From: Planctomycetota bacterium
GTDB lineage: Bacteria; Planctomycetota; UBA1135; GCA-002686595
Assembly (NCBI GenBank): GCA_020638835.1
Contig: JACKHV010000003.1
Coordinates: forward strand, 548,367-612,366
Direction of reading: 5' to 3'
DNA length: 64,000 nt
Part shown: piece after piece, positions 1 to 10,001 of the stretch
Layout of the letters: every line of letters begins with the position of its first letter
Position numbering within the stretch: position 1 is the stretch's first letter
The notes under the pieces: model-generated
Databases searched by the model: none
Seen by the model: only the letters and a program-made list of their open reading frames with translations
What the model was told of the DNA's origin: nothing
Translations under genes and position numbers: made by a program

Positions 1-370
1 GAACTCGCTGGGCTTCGGCGCGAAGCTGCGCGGACTGGGCTCGTCGAGCTTCGCGACGGATGACCTCACCTTCGAGATCTCGCAGGCCATCCCGAACCAA
101 CCGAGCCTGCTCGTGCAGGGATCGTCGGAGATCGCGACGCCCTTCAAGGACGGCGTGTTCTGCGCCGGAAACCCGACGGAACGCGTCGAAGTCGTGATCC
201 TCGACGCCAACGGCGCCGGATCGACCTCGAGCTCGATCGTGACGAACGGCAACATCCCCGGGCCCGGCGTGACGCGCTACTACCAGGCGTGGTACCGCAA
301 CCCCGGTGGCGTGAGCCCGTGCGGCAACGGCTCGAACTTCACGAACGGAGTGATCGTCGTCTTCGACTGA
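1..370 (+). CDS. C-terminal end of a secreted protein (5' end outside the window)
   Basis: The frame is open from base 2 to the TGA at 368-370, so this is the last ~122 residues of a longer protein. It closely matches the C-terminal ~120 residues of the secreted protein encoded at 4777-5943. Both have an N-S-L-G-F-G-A start, F-x-I-S-Q-A, Q-P-S-L-L-V-Q-G, P-F-K-D-G-V-F-C, G-N-P-T-E-R and a final D/N-P-G-G-V-S-P-C-G-x-G-S-N-F-T. The two therefore share a C-terminal module with conserved Cys residues. The role of the module is unknown; an extracellular or cell-surface location is inferred from the signal peptide on the paralogue. A strong hairpin follows 21 bases after the stop. Confidence 0.8.
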   Translation, partial: NSLGFGAKLRGLGSSSFATDDLTFEISQAIPNQPSLLVQGSSEIATPFKDGVFCAGNPTERVEVVILDANGAGSTSSSIVTNGNIPGPGVTRYYQAWYRNPGGVSPCGNGSNFTNGVIVVFD

Positions 371-390
371 TCCGATCCGTCAGGAGTACC

Positions 391-426
391 GAGCGGCCCG
401 GTTCCTCGCGAGGAGCCGGGCCGCTC
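391..426. terminator. Hairpin between convergent genes
   Basis: Two 16-base arms (391-406 and 411-426) pair with a single G-T wobble around a CGCG loop. The hairpin lies between the end of the partial plus-strand gene (370) and the end of the minus-strand cyaY gene (448), so it probably terminates both. No long T-tract follows on either side. Confidence 0.6.
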
Positions 427-447
427 TCGTTCCGGGCTCGTCGTGGA

Positions 448-768
448 TCAGACCCGGACTTCGCGCGCGAGCTTCTTCGAGATGGTCTCGCTGATGCGCG
501 CGAAGAGCTCGCCGCCCTCCTTGTCGTCGCGCCAGCTCTCGCTGTCCGCGTCCCAGTCGTAGTGCCAGGCGCGAGCTCCCGCCGCGAACCACATCTGGTC
601 GGCCGCCGTCTGGCGGTTCAGCACGAACACCGTGCCGTCGGCGAAGATCAACTTGACGACGCCGTCGGCGGGCTCGTAGTCGAGCTCGTCGGGGTCGAAG
701 TCCTCGAGGCGATCCTCGACGCGACGCAGGCAGGCGTCGGCGAGCATCAGGAACTGCTTCTGGTCCAT
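448..768 (-). CDS. cyaY: Frataxin-family iron-sulfur assembly protein CyaY
   Basis: A 106-residue protein, the same length as bacterial CyaY. It has the frataxin layout: an N-terminal helix rich in Asp and Glu (residues 10-35, the acidic iron-binding ridge), then strands carrying the N-R-Q signature at 51-53 and the conserved Trp at 60. In the family this protein binds iron and modulates cysteine desulfurase IscS during Fe-S cluster assembly in the cytoplasm. It lies 7 bases downstream of a PLP-dependent sulfur amino-acid enzyme and is probably co-transcribed with it, which is suggestive but not proof of a shared role. No Shine-Dalgarno sequence is visible before the ATG. Confidence 0.85.
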   Translation of the reverse strand: MDQKQFLMLADACLRRVEDRLEDFDPDELDYEPADGVVKLIFADGTVFVLNRQTAADQMWFAAGARAWHYDWDADSESWRDDKEGGELFARISETISKKLAREVRV

Positions 769-775
769 GGCTGGG

Positions 776-2059
776 CTACTTCTTGCGTTTCTTCACCGCG
801 TCGAGCGCGGTACCGAGGTCGCGGATGATGTCGCGCGGACTCTCAAGTCCGATCGAGAGTCGGATCGACTGACCGCCGGAACCGCCGCCGTACACGGAGT
901 GGGTCATCGAGGCGGGCATCTCGATGAGCGTCTTCGTGTGGCCGAGGCTGACGGCGAGGGTCAACGAGTAGGCTTCCTGCGCGATGTAGTTCACGAAGGC
1001 CTCGGCGGAGACCAGCTTCGGGTCGGGCGTGAAGTAGATCATGTTGCCCGGAGCGAAGTCGCCGTCGAAGTCACGGTGCTGTCGCTTGGCGAGCTCGTAC
1101 TGGGGAAAGCTCTCGAGACCCGGCCAGATCGTCTGCGCGATCTCCTCGCGGGCCTCGAGCCACTTGGCGACCTTCTTGGCCGTGTACTGCTGCCGCTTCA
1201 GGCGCAGGGCCAGAGTCGGCAGGCCGTAGACCATGATCGCCCAGGCGCTCTTGCTGGAGAGGATGCCGCCGAAGTCCTTCCTGTAGAGCAGGAGCGTCGC
1301 GAGCATCCACTCCGGGCAGATCACCGCGCCGCCCAGCTCCGTCCCGAAGCCGCCGAGGTTCTTCGTCAGGCTGTGCAGCACGACGTCGGCGCCGTGTTCG
1401 AGCGGGCGCTGGCCGAAGGGCGTCGCGAAGGTGTTGTCGATGTAGATGAGCAGCTTGCGATCTTCGCTGCGCTTCGCGTTCACGTCATCGACGAGCTCGC
1501 GCAGTGCCGCGATGTCGATCAGCTGGAGCGTCGGGTTGGTCGGCGACTCGAAGTAGAGGATGCGCGTGCTGTCCGTGATCGCCGCGCGCAGCGCGTCGAG
1601 GTCGTTCATGTCGATGCGCTGCACCTTGAAGCCCCGCTGCGGGTACCAGTTGGTGAACAGCGAGTGCGTGCAGCCGTAGACCATCGGGTGCGCGATGATC
1701 TCGTCGCCCGGAACCATCAGGCAGCCGATCGCCGCGCTGATCGCGGCCATGCCCGAGGCGAAGGTCACGCAGCACTCGCCGCCCTCCACCCCCGCGAGCT
1801 CGCCCTCGAGGATCGAACGTGTCGGCTCGTCGAGGCGGTCGTAGATGTAGACAGGCGTCTCGCCGAGGTCGGAGACGTGTTGCCCGAACTCCATGAAGCC
1901 GCGCGAGCCGCGCTTGGCGGAGTCGAGTCGATAAGTGGTCGACGAGGAGAGCGGTGGCGTGACGTGGTGGGAGAAGTCCCACTTGGCCGAGTGCTCGGGG
2001 CCGTGCACGAGGCGGGTCGTCGGGCGGTACTGCTTGCGTTTGGACATGGCTGTGGGCAT
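776..2059 (-). CDS. Cys/Met-metabolism PLP-dependent enzyme (trans-sulfuration family)
   Basis: 427 residues of the fold-type I PLP family that includes cystathionine gamma-synthase/lyase, methionine gamma-lyase and O-acylhomoserine sulfhydrylase. Visible features are the T-F-A-S-G-M-A-A-I phosphate-binding turn (~99-107), E-S-P-T-N-P (171-176), the PLP-ring Asp208 in D-N-T-F-A-T-P, and Lys233 in S-L-T-K-N-L-G-G as the Schiff-base lysine. The usual S-A-T-K-Y is S-L-T-K-N here. The exact reaction cannot be told from the sequence. A second in-frame ATG lies four codons later (start at 2047) and could be the true start. The downstream neighbour is cyaY. Confidence 0.85.
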   Translation of the reverse strand: MPTAMSKRKQYRPTTRLVHGPEHSAKWDFSHHVTPPLSSSTTYRLDSAKRGSRGFMEFGQHVSDLGETPVYIYDRLDEPTRSILEGELAGVEGGECCVTFASGMAAISAAIGCLMVPGDEIIAHPMVYGCTHSLFTNWYPQRGFKVQRIDMNDLDALRAAITDSTRILYFESPTNPTLQLIDIAALRELVDDVNAKRSEDRKLLIYIDNTFATPFGQRPLEHGADVVLHSLTKNLGGFGTELGGAVICPEWMLATLLLYRKDFGGILSSKSAWAIMVYGLPTLALRLKRQQYTAKKVAKWLEAREEIAQTIWPGLESFPQYELAKRQHRDFDGDFAPGNMIYFTPDPKLVSAEAFVNYIAQEAYSLTLAVSLGHTKTLIEMPASMTHSVYGGGSGGQSIRLSIGLESPRDIIRDLGTALDAVKKRKK

Positions 2060-2177
2060 CCGGGGTGCCGAGAGGACGAGCGCTAGAGGTTAGTCCGAAG
2101 CGGCGCCCGTCGGCCTGGGCCGATCTGCGCATTCGACCGCGGAGTGCGGCGGAATCCGCGCGATCCCGCCGCTCCGC

Positions 2178-2867
2178 TCAGCGTCGAGCGGCCGTGTTCT
2201 TCGTCTTGCGCGGGGCGGATCGCGTGCGTTCCGCCTGCTTGCGGGCCTTCGACGCCGCCCAGGAGCAGATGGGACACGCATCGAGGTCGTGGCGCTGGGC
2301 CGGGCAGTAGGCGCGGCCGAAGTAGATGATCTGCAGGTGCAGGCGGATCCAGCAGTCCTCGGGGAACAGCGCCTTCAGGTCGCGCTCGGTGCGCTCGACC
2401 GTCGTGCCGTTCGAGAGCCCCCAACGCGCTGCCAGGCGGTGGATGTGCGTGTCGACGGGGAAGGCGGGGACGCCGAAGGCTTGCGCCATCACGACGCTGG
2501 CCGTCTTGTGGCCCACGCCCGGCAATGCCTCGAGCTCGGCGAAGTTCCGCGGCACCTCGCCGCCGTGGCGCTCGACGAGCTGCATCGCCAGCTTCGAGAG
2601 GTTCTTCGCCTTCGTCGGCGCGAGGCCGCAGGTGCGGATGTGTTCGAGGACGCGCTCGACCGGAAGGAGCGCGAGCGACGCGGCGTCGGGAGCTTCGTCG
2701 AAGAGCGCAGGCGTGACCAGGTTGACGCGGTCGTCCGTCGTCTGCGCGGAGAGCAGCACCGCAACGAGCAGCTGGAAGGGGCTCGCGTGGTGCAGCGGGA
2801 TCGGCGGATCCGGGAAGAGGCGATCCAGGATCGCGCGGATCTTCTCCGCCTTCTCTGAGCGCTTCAT
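2178..2867 (-). CDS. nth: Endonuclease III-family DNA glycosylase/AP lyase
   Basis: 229 residues with the HhH-GPD fold. The helix-hairpin-helix L-P-G-V-G-H-K-T is at 115-122 with catalytic Lys121, and the catalytic Asp139 lies in F-P-V-D-T-H-I-H-R. In this family the enzyme removes oxidised pyrimidines and nicks the abasic site in base excision repair. The C-terminal iron-sulfur loop is unusual. The classical pattern is C-x6-C-x2-C-x5-C, but only Cys188, Cys198 and Cys201 are seen (C-x9-C-x2-C) with no fourth Cys. The cluster may be altered or absent. The protein ends in a basic Lys/Arg-rich tail. Confidence 0.88.
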   Translation of the reverse strand: MKRSEKAEKIRAILDRLFPDPPIPLHHASPFQLLVAVLLSAQTTDDRVNLVTPALFDEAPDAASLALLPVERVLEHIRTCGLAPTKAKNLSKLAMQLVERHGGEVPRNFAELEALPGVGHKTASVVMAQAFGVPAFPVDTHIHRLAARWGLSNGTTVERTERDLKALFPEDCWIRLHLQIIYFGRAYCPAQRHDLDACPICSWAASKARKQAERTRSAPRKTKNTAARR

Positions 2868-2921
2868 CGCGGCAGTCTAGCACTGGCGACGCTCGGGGGG
2901 CGGCTCGGTTAGACTACGGGG

Positions 2922-3323
2922 ATGGAGACCCAAGAGCTGATCAAGGCCTTCCTCGCGGGCGAGGTCTTCGCGGTGGCAGGCGCCTCGCGCGATCGGGAGA
3001 AGTACGGCAACAAGGTGCTGCGTGCCTACCTGCAGGCGGGCAAGCGCGCGTGGCCGGTGCACCCGAAGGAGGAGGCGATCGAAGGCGTGACGTGCGCGAA
3101 GAACCTGCACGAGCTCAGCGAGCCCGTCCACGGCCTCTCGATCGTGACGCCGCCGCCGATCACCGAGGCACTCGTCGAGGAGGCCGCCGAACTCGGAATC
3201 CGGCGCATCTGGATGCAGCCCGGCGCCGAGAGCGAGGCCGCGATCGCGCGGGCCGCCGAGCTCTCGATCGACTGCATCCACAGCGGACCTTGCGTGCTGG
3301 TCGCGTTGCACTTCCGCGAGTGA
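2922..3323 (+). CDS. CoA-binding domain protein (YccU-like)
   Basis: 133 residues forming one Rossmann-type CoA-binding domain. The N-terminal V-A-G-A-S-R-D-x-x-K-Y-G-N nucleotide-binding turn (~18-30), P-V-H-P-K, the S-I-V-T-P-P stretch and W-M-Q-P-G are all typical of the YccU/CoA_binding_2 family. Members resemble the alpha subunit of succinyl-CoA synthetase without its catalytic partner, and their cellular role is unclear. The gene stands alone, divergent from nth and convergent with acpS (15 bases between stops). Confidence 0.8.
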   Translation: METQELIKAFLAGEVFAVAGASRDREKYGNKVLRAYLQAGKRAWPVHPKEEAIEGVTCAKNLHELSEPVHGLSIVTPPPITEALVEEAAELGIRRIWMQPGAESEAAIARAAELSIDCIHSGPCVLVALHFRE

Positions 3324-3338
3324 TCGCGGAGCTCCGGC

Positions 3339-3722
3339 TCAGTCCGACTCGCCGACCGCGAACGCCATCGCGAGCCCGGCGTCGTGCGTGATCGTGATGT
3401 GGATCCGCTCGATCCCGCGCGCCCGCGCGATCTCCGCCGACTTGCCGTGCAGCACGAGGCGCGGCGCCTGGCCGCGCTCGCGGAGCGTCTCGATGTCGAC
3501 CCAGCGCACGCCCTGCGCCCAGCCGGTCCCGAGCACCTTCATCACGGCTTCCTTGACCGCGAAGCGACCGGCGTAGTTCGTGACGCGCGTCTTGCGCGCT
3601 TCGCAGTAGGCCTGCTCGCGCTCGGTGAAGAGTCGTTCCTTCAGCGCCTCCCCGCGCCGCTCGAGCAGCTCGCCCATGCGATCGATGCGCGTGATGTCGC
3701 TGCCGATGGAGACGATGGCCAT
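3339..3722 (-). CDS. acpS: Holo-[acyl-carrier-protein] synthase
   Basis: 127 residues, normal length for AcpS. It transfers the 4'-phosphopantetheine arm from CoA to a serine of apo-ACP and so activates fatty acid synthesis. The two signatures are present: I-G-S-D-I-T-R-I at 6-13 with metal-binding Asp9, and R-F-A-V-K-E-A at 53-59 with Glu58. The start codon is 6 bases after the stop of the upstream epimerase gene, so the two probably form one transcript. Confidence 0.9.
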   Translation of the reverse strand: MAIVSIGSDITRIDRMGELLERRGEALKERLFTEREQAYCEARKTRVTNYAGRFAVKEAVMKVLGTGWAQGVRWVDIETLRERGQAPRLVLHGKSAEIARARGIERIHITITHDAGLAMAFAVGESD

Positions 3723-3728
3723 GCCGGG

Positions 3729-4622
3729 CTAGTGCGCGTGGTGCAGGACGTCCGCCAGCGTGCGCTCGAGCGTCGGGTGCTTGAACTCGAAGCCGTTCGC
3801 CAGGGCACGCTCCGCACTGCAGCGCAGGCTGCCGGTCAGCACGTCCGCGACCTCGCCGAAGCGCAGCTTCAAGCCGAAGGGCGGGATGGGGAAGAGCGTC
3901 GGGCGGTGGATGACCTTGCCCAGCGCCTTGGTGAAGTCCTTGTTGCGCGCGGGTTCGGGCGCGACCCCGTTGAGCGGACCGTCGTGTTCCTTCTCCAGCG
4001 CGAAGACGATCATGCGCGCGAGGTCCTGGATGTGCACCCAGCTCATCCACTGGCGTCCGGAACCGATCGGGCCTCCGAGACCGAGCTTGAAGGGCGGGAG
4101 CATCTGCGCGAGCGCGCCGCCGCCCTTGCCGAGCACGATGCCCGTGCGCAGGCAGGTCGTCGCGACGCCGTGCTCGCGCGCCTGCGCCGCGGTGGCTTCC
4201 CACTCGCGGCAGACCCCCGCGAGGAAGTCGTCGCCGGGCGCGGCCGTCTCGTCGAGCAGCTCTTCGCCGCGGTCGCTGCCGTAGTAGCCGATCGCGGAAG
4301 CCTGCACCAAGGCGCGCGGCTTCTTGTCGGCCTTCGCGATCGCGTCGACGATCGCTTGCGCCGAGTCGACGCGACTCTTCCGGATCACTTCCTTCTGCGC
4401 GGCGTTCCAGCGCTTCGCGAAGAGGTTCTCGCCCGACAGCTGCACGACGGCGTCGAAGCCGGAGAGGTCGGGGTAGTTCGCGGCGACCTTCAGCTGCGCG
4501 AAGGCCATGTGCACGTCGGCGGGGCGCCGCGACGCGACCGTGACGCTGTGGCCGGAGGCGAAGGCCTGGCCGACGAGCGCGCGACCGACGAAGCCGGTGC
4601 CTCCGGAGATCAGGATTTTCAT
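3729..4622 (-). CDS. TIGR01777-family NAD(P)-dependent epimerase
   Basis: The ATG at 4622 gives 297 residues beginning directly with the Rossmann strand and G-G-T-G-F-V-G (7-13). The frame stays open further upstream, but that stretch is low-complexity and overlaps the intergenic hairpin, so I reject a longer start. Family features include Q-L-S-G-E-N, R-V-D-S, Q-A-S-A-I-G-Y-Y-G (the YfcH-type active-site tyrosine region), L-R-x-G-I-V-L-G and W-x-x-W-V-H-I-x-D. These are nucleoside-sugar epimerase-like SDR proteins whose substrate is generally unknown. The gene lies immediately upstream of acpS. Confidence 0.85.
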   Translation of the reverse strand: MKILISGGTGFVGRALVGQAFASGHSVTVASRRPADVHMAFAQLKVAANYPDLSGFDAVVQLSGENLFAKRWNAAQKEVIRKSRVDSAQAIVDAIAKADKKPRALVQASAIGYYGSDRGEELLDETAAPGDDFLAGVCREWEATAAQAREHGVATTCLRTGIVLGKGGGALAQMLPPFKLGLGGPIGSGRQWMSWVHIQDLARMIVFALEKEHDGPLNGVAPEPARNKDFTKALGKVIHRPTLFPIPPFGLKLRFGEVADVLTGSLRCSAERALANGFEFKHPTLERTLADVLHHAH

Positions 4623-4709
4623 GCTGGCTCTTCTGAACGGGCCGGCTCGAGGACTGGGAGGCGCACAGCGTACGCATCTCGCCGCCGCGGGGAAGGGCGG
4701 ACACGAAGA

Positions 4710-4739
4710 GAGGCGGCCCCGCCGTAGCGGAGCCGCCTC
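4710..4739 (-). terminator. Hairpin downstream of the lamin-tail secreted protein
   Basis: Perfect 8-base arms, GAGGCGGC at 4710-4717 and GCCGCCTC at 4732-4739, lie in the gap between the stop of the gene at 4777-5943 and the start of the epimerase gene. No clear T-tract is present, so its strength as a terminator is uncertain. Confidence 0.45.
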
Positions 4740-4776
4740 GTTCGTGGTCGTCCGGGCGAGGCCCGGCCTGTGGGCA

Positions 4777-5943
4777 CTAGATCCAGTTGATCTCGATGCC
4801 TTGGGTGAAGTTGGAGCCGGTGCCGCAGGGGCTGACGCCGCCGGGGTCACGGAACCACTGCTGGTAGTAGCGGGTCACGCCGGGCGTGATGTTGCCCTCG
4901 GTGACGATCGAGGCCGTCGTCGAACCTTCGCCGTTGGCGTCGGTGAAGACGACTTCGATGCGCTCGGTCGGGTTGCCCATGCAGAAGACGCCGTCCTTGA
5001 AGGGGACGCCGACGAGCGTGGCGCCCTGGACGAGCAGGCTGGGCTGGCTCGCGCGGGCTTGGCTGATCGAGAAGACGAGGTCGTCGTTCGCGACCGTGGC
5101 ACTGCCGGTGGCCGTCAGGATCGCGCCGAAGCCGAGCGAGCTCTTGCAGCCCTCACCGGCGCCGAGCGTCGACTCGTTGGCGCAGGGGCAAGCGATCGGA
5201 CCACTGCCGATGTCGGCCGTGCCGTCACCGAAGCAGAAGGAAGTGCCGACGGTGGCGGGGCCGCAGCCCGTGTGCACGCCGGGGGTGGTCAGCGCGAGCA
5301 TCAGCGCTTCTTCGATCACGTCGTCGCCGCCGGGATCCTCGAGCGAGTTCACGCCGCCGACGGTCCAGTCCGCTTCGATCCAGACGGTCGAGGCCGTGGT
5401 GCTGCAGCGGTACGAGTAGCCGTCGGTGTATTCCCAGGCCGTGCCCGTTCCGTCGACACCGATGGCGCCGTAGACGTCGACGAGCGGAGTCGGGTTGCCG
5501 AGCGCGTCCATCGTGCCGTCGCCGACCGCGGCGCCGAGGAACAGCGCGTAGGTGTCGTCGCCGTTCGTGTACGCGCCGCCCATCCAGAAGTCGGCGTCGA
5601 AGCCGTAGACGTCGAAGAAGGCAACGTTCGGGGGAACGACGCCGCCGCCGCCCTGCGAGACCGGCACTTCCTCGTACGCGATCACGTACGAGTCGCCGGG
5701 AGCGAGCATGCCGGTCAGCACGGAAGCGGCACCGCCGCCGAGCGTCGTGCCGCCGTTGGAGAAGTTGCCGAAGCTGTAGAGCGTCATGTCGACGGCGGCG
5801 CCGCCGGTGTTCGTCAGCTCGACGAACTTCGGGCGTCCGCCGAAGAGGGTGCCGTCGACGACTTCCGAGATGACCAAGTCCGCCTGCGCCGTGCCGGCCA
5901 TGGCAAGGAGCGCGAAGCTGCTGAGCGCGTATGTGAGTTTCAT
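4777..5943 (-). CDS. Secreted lamin-tail-domain protein with Cys module
   Basis: The ATG at 5943 is preceded 7 bases upstream by AGGAAA, and it begins with a clean signal peptide (basic start, hydrophobic core, A-Q-A at ~20-22). The 388-residue product starts after the signal with a lamin-tail-like domain (L-V-I-S-E-V-V-D-G, F-V-E-L-T-N-T-G, L-A-P-G-D-S-Y-V-I). An acidic Gly/Asp-rich middle region follows. The protein ends in a module starting F-C-F-G-D-G and C-P-C-A-N-E that is shared with the partial gene at the left edge. It is probably extracellular or surface-attached. Its function is not known. Confidence 0.75.
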   Translation of the reverse strand: MKLTYALSSFALLAMAGTAQADLVISEVVDGTLFGGRPKFVELTNTGGAAVDMTLYSFGNFSNGGTTLGGGAASVLTGMLAPGDSYVIAYEEVPVSQGGGGVVPPNVAFFDVYGFDADFWMGGAYTNGDDTYALFLGAAVGDGTMDALGNPTPLVDVYGAIGVDGTGTAWEYTDGYSYRCSTTASTVWIEADWTVGGVNSLEDPGGDDVIEEALMLALTTPGVHTGCGPATVGTSFCFGDGTADIGSGPIACPCANESTLGAGEGCKSSLGFGAILTATGSATVANDDLVFSISQARASQPSLLVQGATLVGVPFKDGVFCMGNPTERIEVVFTDANGEGSTTASIVTEGNITPGVTRYYQQWFRDPGGVSPCGTGSNFTQGIEINWI

Positions 5944-6223
5944 CGCTGTTTCCTGATGTAGTGTGGGAGTCCGACCGCTGTCTGAGCGGGCCGAGCGAGA
6001 GTCCGTGCCGATCAAGCGTCGCCGCGCGGGCGTACGCCGGTCGCGCCGGCGATCGCCCTAGGTGGGGGGCGATCCGCTTGGTGAGCGAGAGCCTAGGCTA
6101 ACTCGGGGAAGCCATTGTGAAGAGGGCCGAAAGGCGCTCTCTCCCAGTTTCTCTCGCTGGGACGTGCTCGTGGGGTAAGAAATTGCAATATTGCGACTTC
6201 CCGACCTGCGACTCACGGCGGGC

Positions 6224-6801
6224 TCAGGCGGGCTCGACTTCGAGCAGCACGTCCCCGCGGCGCACCTCGGCGCCGTCGCCGGCCAAGAGGCGCACGACCC
6301 TAGCCCGTTGCGGGAGGCCGTCTTGTGCGCGGTAGGGCACGTGGGAGAAGGTCTTCATGACCTCCAGCAGCCCGACCGGGTCGCCCACGGAGAGCTCGGT
6401 CCCGGCCTCCGCGAAGGCCGGATCCCCGGGGGCCGGCCGATGGTAGAAACGCCCACTCTGGGGCGAGCGCAGCACCAGCCCCGAGGTGCCCTCGGCCGCC
6501 GCCGCTCCGCCCACGGGCGCCGAGGTGAGCCCCGCGGCGTCGAGGGGGGCGAGCCGGTAGAGCAGCGCACCGTGCCCGACGGGTTCGTGCACGCGTTCCG
6601 GCCGCGCGTTCGTCACGCGGCCGTGGACGCCCGCCGGGACGCGCAGGACGTGGTCGCGCTCGAGCACGCGCAACACTCCTGCCGTCGCGCCGGCGAAAAG
6701 CAGCGCGCCTTCTTCCAGCGCCAGCGTGAAGGCGCCCGGCGCCGGCGCGAGCAGTTCCAGCTCGTCGCCGTCGCGGCGCACGGAGAGTTCCAGTTCGTCG
6801 T

Positions 6802-6805
<4 letters not shown>
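6224..6805 (-). CDS. Biotin carboxyl carrier protein of an acyl-CoA carboxylase
   Basis: 193 residues, starting at the ATG at 6805 that overlaps the stop of the carboxyltransferase gene by four bases (ATGA). The C-terminal half is a biotinyl domain: G-R-F-Y-H-R-P-A-P-G-D-P-A-F resembles the AccB G-T-F-Y-x-x-P loop. The biotin-accepting lysine is Lys151 in L-E-V-M-K-T-F, where Met-Lys is the family hallmark. The N-terminal ~100 residues are poorly conserved and look like a barrel-like spacer domain. The protein carries carboxybiotin between the carboxylase and carboxyltransferase encoded just upstream. Confidence 0.85.
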
Positions 6806-8529
<1,724 letters not shown>

Positions 8530-8531
8530 CG

Positions 8532-9896
8532 CTACCTCTCGCTCCCTGCCATCGACCAGCCGGGGATCTTGGACGTGTCGTAGTCGCCGCTCACGAAGTC
8601 GTCGGACGCGAGCACCGCGCGGTGCAGCGGGATCGTCGTCGAGACTCCCTCGACGCGCGCCGCGGCGAGCCCCGCGAGCAGCGTCTCGATCGCTTCCGCG
8701 CGCGTCGGCGCGTAGGCGATCAGCTTGCCGAGCAGCGAGTCGTACTCGGGCGGGACCTCGTCGCCCGCCGCGAGGTGCGTGTCGAAGCGCAGCGTGCCCG
8801 GACCGACGTCGAGCGGGAAGTCGTAGACCTCGAGCACGCCGGGCGTCGGGCGGAAGTTGTCGGACGCGTCTTCCGCGTTGATGCGGCACTCGATCGCGCA
8901 ACCTTCGAGCCGGACGTCCGCCTGACGCACGGGCAGCACCTGGTTCGCCGCGACCTGCAGCTGTAGGCGCACGAGGTCGAGGCCGCTGATCATCTCGCTG
9001 ACCGGGTGCTCGACCTGCAAGCGCGCGTTCATCTCCATGAAGTACAGCTCGCCGGAGGGCGCGCGCAGGAACTCGATCGTCCCGGCGCCGACGTAGCCGA
9101 TCGCGGCGGCGGCGCGCGCGGCGGCCGTGCCGAGGCGCTCGCGCTCCTCCGCGGAGAGCAGCGGGCAAGGCGTCTCCTCGACGAGCTTCTGGTGGTTGCG
9201 CTGCACGGAGCAGTCGCGCTCGCCGACGTGGATCGCGTTGCCGAAGGCGTCGCAGACGACTTGCACCTCGACGTGCCGCCCGTTGTCGACGCACTTCTCG
9301 AGGAACAGCGCTCCGTCGCCGAAGGCCGCCTCCGCCTCGGCGCGCGCGGCGCCGAACTGGTCGCGCACCTGGTCGGCGGCCGTGCAGCGTCGGATGCCGC
9401 GACCGCCGCCGCCGGCGTCGGCCTTGATCATCACCGGGTAGCCGATGCGCTGCGCCAGTTCGAGCGCTTCGTCGACGCTCTCCAGCGCGTGCGCGCTACC
9501 GGGGATGCCCTGTAGTCCGGCGGCTTCGAAGGCGGCCTTCGCCGGCAGCTTCGTGCCGAGCCGGGCCATGACCGACGCGGGTGGGCCGACGAACGTCATG
9601 CCGTGTTGTTCGGCGAGCGCGGCGAAGCGCGGGTTCTCCGCGAGGAAGCCCCAGCCGGGATGCACGGCCGTGCACGCGGTCTGCACGCCGGCCTGCAGCA
9701 CGCGGAGCATGTCGAGGTAGCTGTCGCGCGGCGCGGCGCCGCCGATCGGAACGACTTCGTCCATCGCGAAGAGCCACGAGGATCCGAGGTCGGACTCCGA
9801 GGCCACACCGACGCAGGCGACGCCGAGTTCGCGGGCGCTGCGCGCGATGCGCACGGCGACTTCTCCGCGGTTGGCGATCAGGAGCTTCTTGAACAT
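8532..9896 (-). CDS. Biotin carboxylase subunit
   Basis: 454 residues, the length of stand-alone AccC. It performs ATP-dependent carboxylation of biotin with bicarbonate. It shows the ATP-grasp pattern: N-terminal I-A-N-R-G-E-V-A-V-R-I, the Gly-rich ATP loop A-G-G-G-G-R-G-I, E-R-D-C-S-V-Q-R-N-H-Q-K, and E-M-N-A-R-L-Q-V-E-H with catalytic residues. It is the first gene of a carboxylase/carboxyltransferase/biotin-carrier operon (gaps of 2 and -4 bases). Because all three subunits are in one unit, it probably serves this acyl-CoA carboxylase rather than fatty-acid acetyl-CoA carboxylase. Confidence 0.9.
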   Translation of the reverse strand: MFKKLLIANRGEVAVRIARSARELGVACVGVASESDLGSSWLFAMDEVVPIGGAAPRDSYLDMLRVLQAGVQTACTAVHPGWGFLAENPRFAALAEQHGMTFVGPPASVMARLGTKLPAKAAFEAAGLQGIPGSAHALESVDEALELAQRIGYPVMIKADAGGGGRGIRRCTAADQVRDQFGAARAEAEAAFGDGALFLEKCVDNGRHVEVQVVCDAFGNAIHVGERDCSVQRNHQKLVEETPCPLLSAEERERLGTAAARAAAAIGYVGAGTIEFLRAPSGELYFMEMNARLQVEHPVSEMISGLDLVRLQLQVAANQVLPVRQADVRLEGCAIECRINAEDASDNFRPTPGVLEVYDFPLDVGPGTLRFDTHLAAGDEVPPEYDSLLGKLIAYAPTRAEAIETLLAGLAAARVEGVSTTIPLHRAVLASDDFVSGDYDTSKIPGWSMAGSER

Positions 9897-10001
9897 GGGG
9901 CGGGAGGCGAGGAGCGGGAACTGCTGCGGCCGAACAGAGTATCGGGGCGCGGCTCCTTCTCAACGTTCGGCGCGCGGGAGAGCGCCGGATAGCATGGAGC
10001 G

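Noticed and set aside
4622..4850. Upstream extension of the epimerase gene by 76 codons
   Set aside because: The extension is Pro/Ala/Arg-rich, overlaps the hairpin at 4710-4739 and the end of the upstream gene, and the Rossmann fold starts exactly at ATG 4622.
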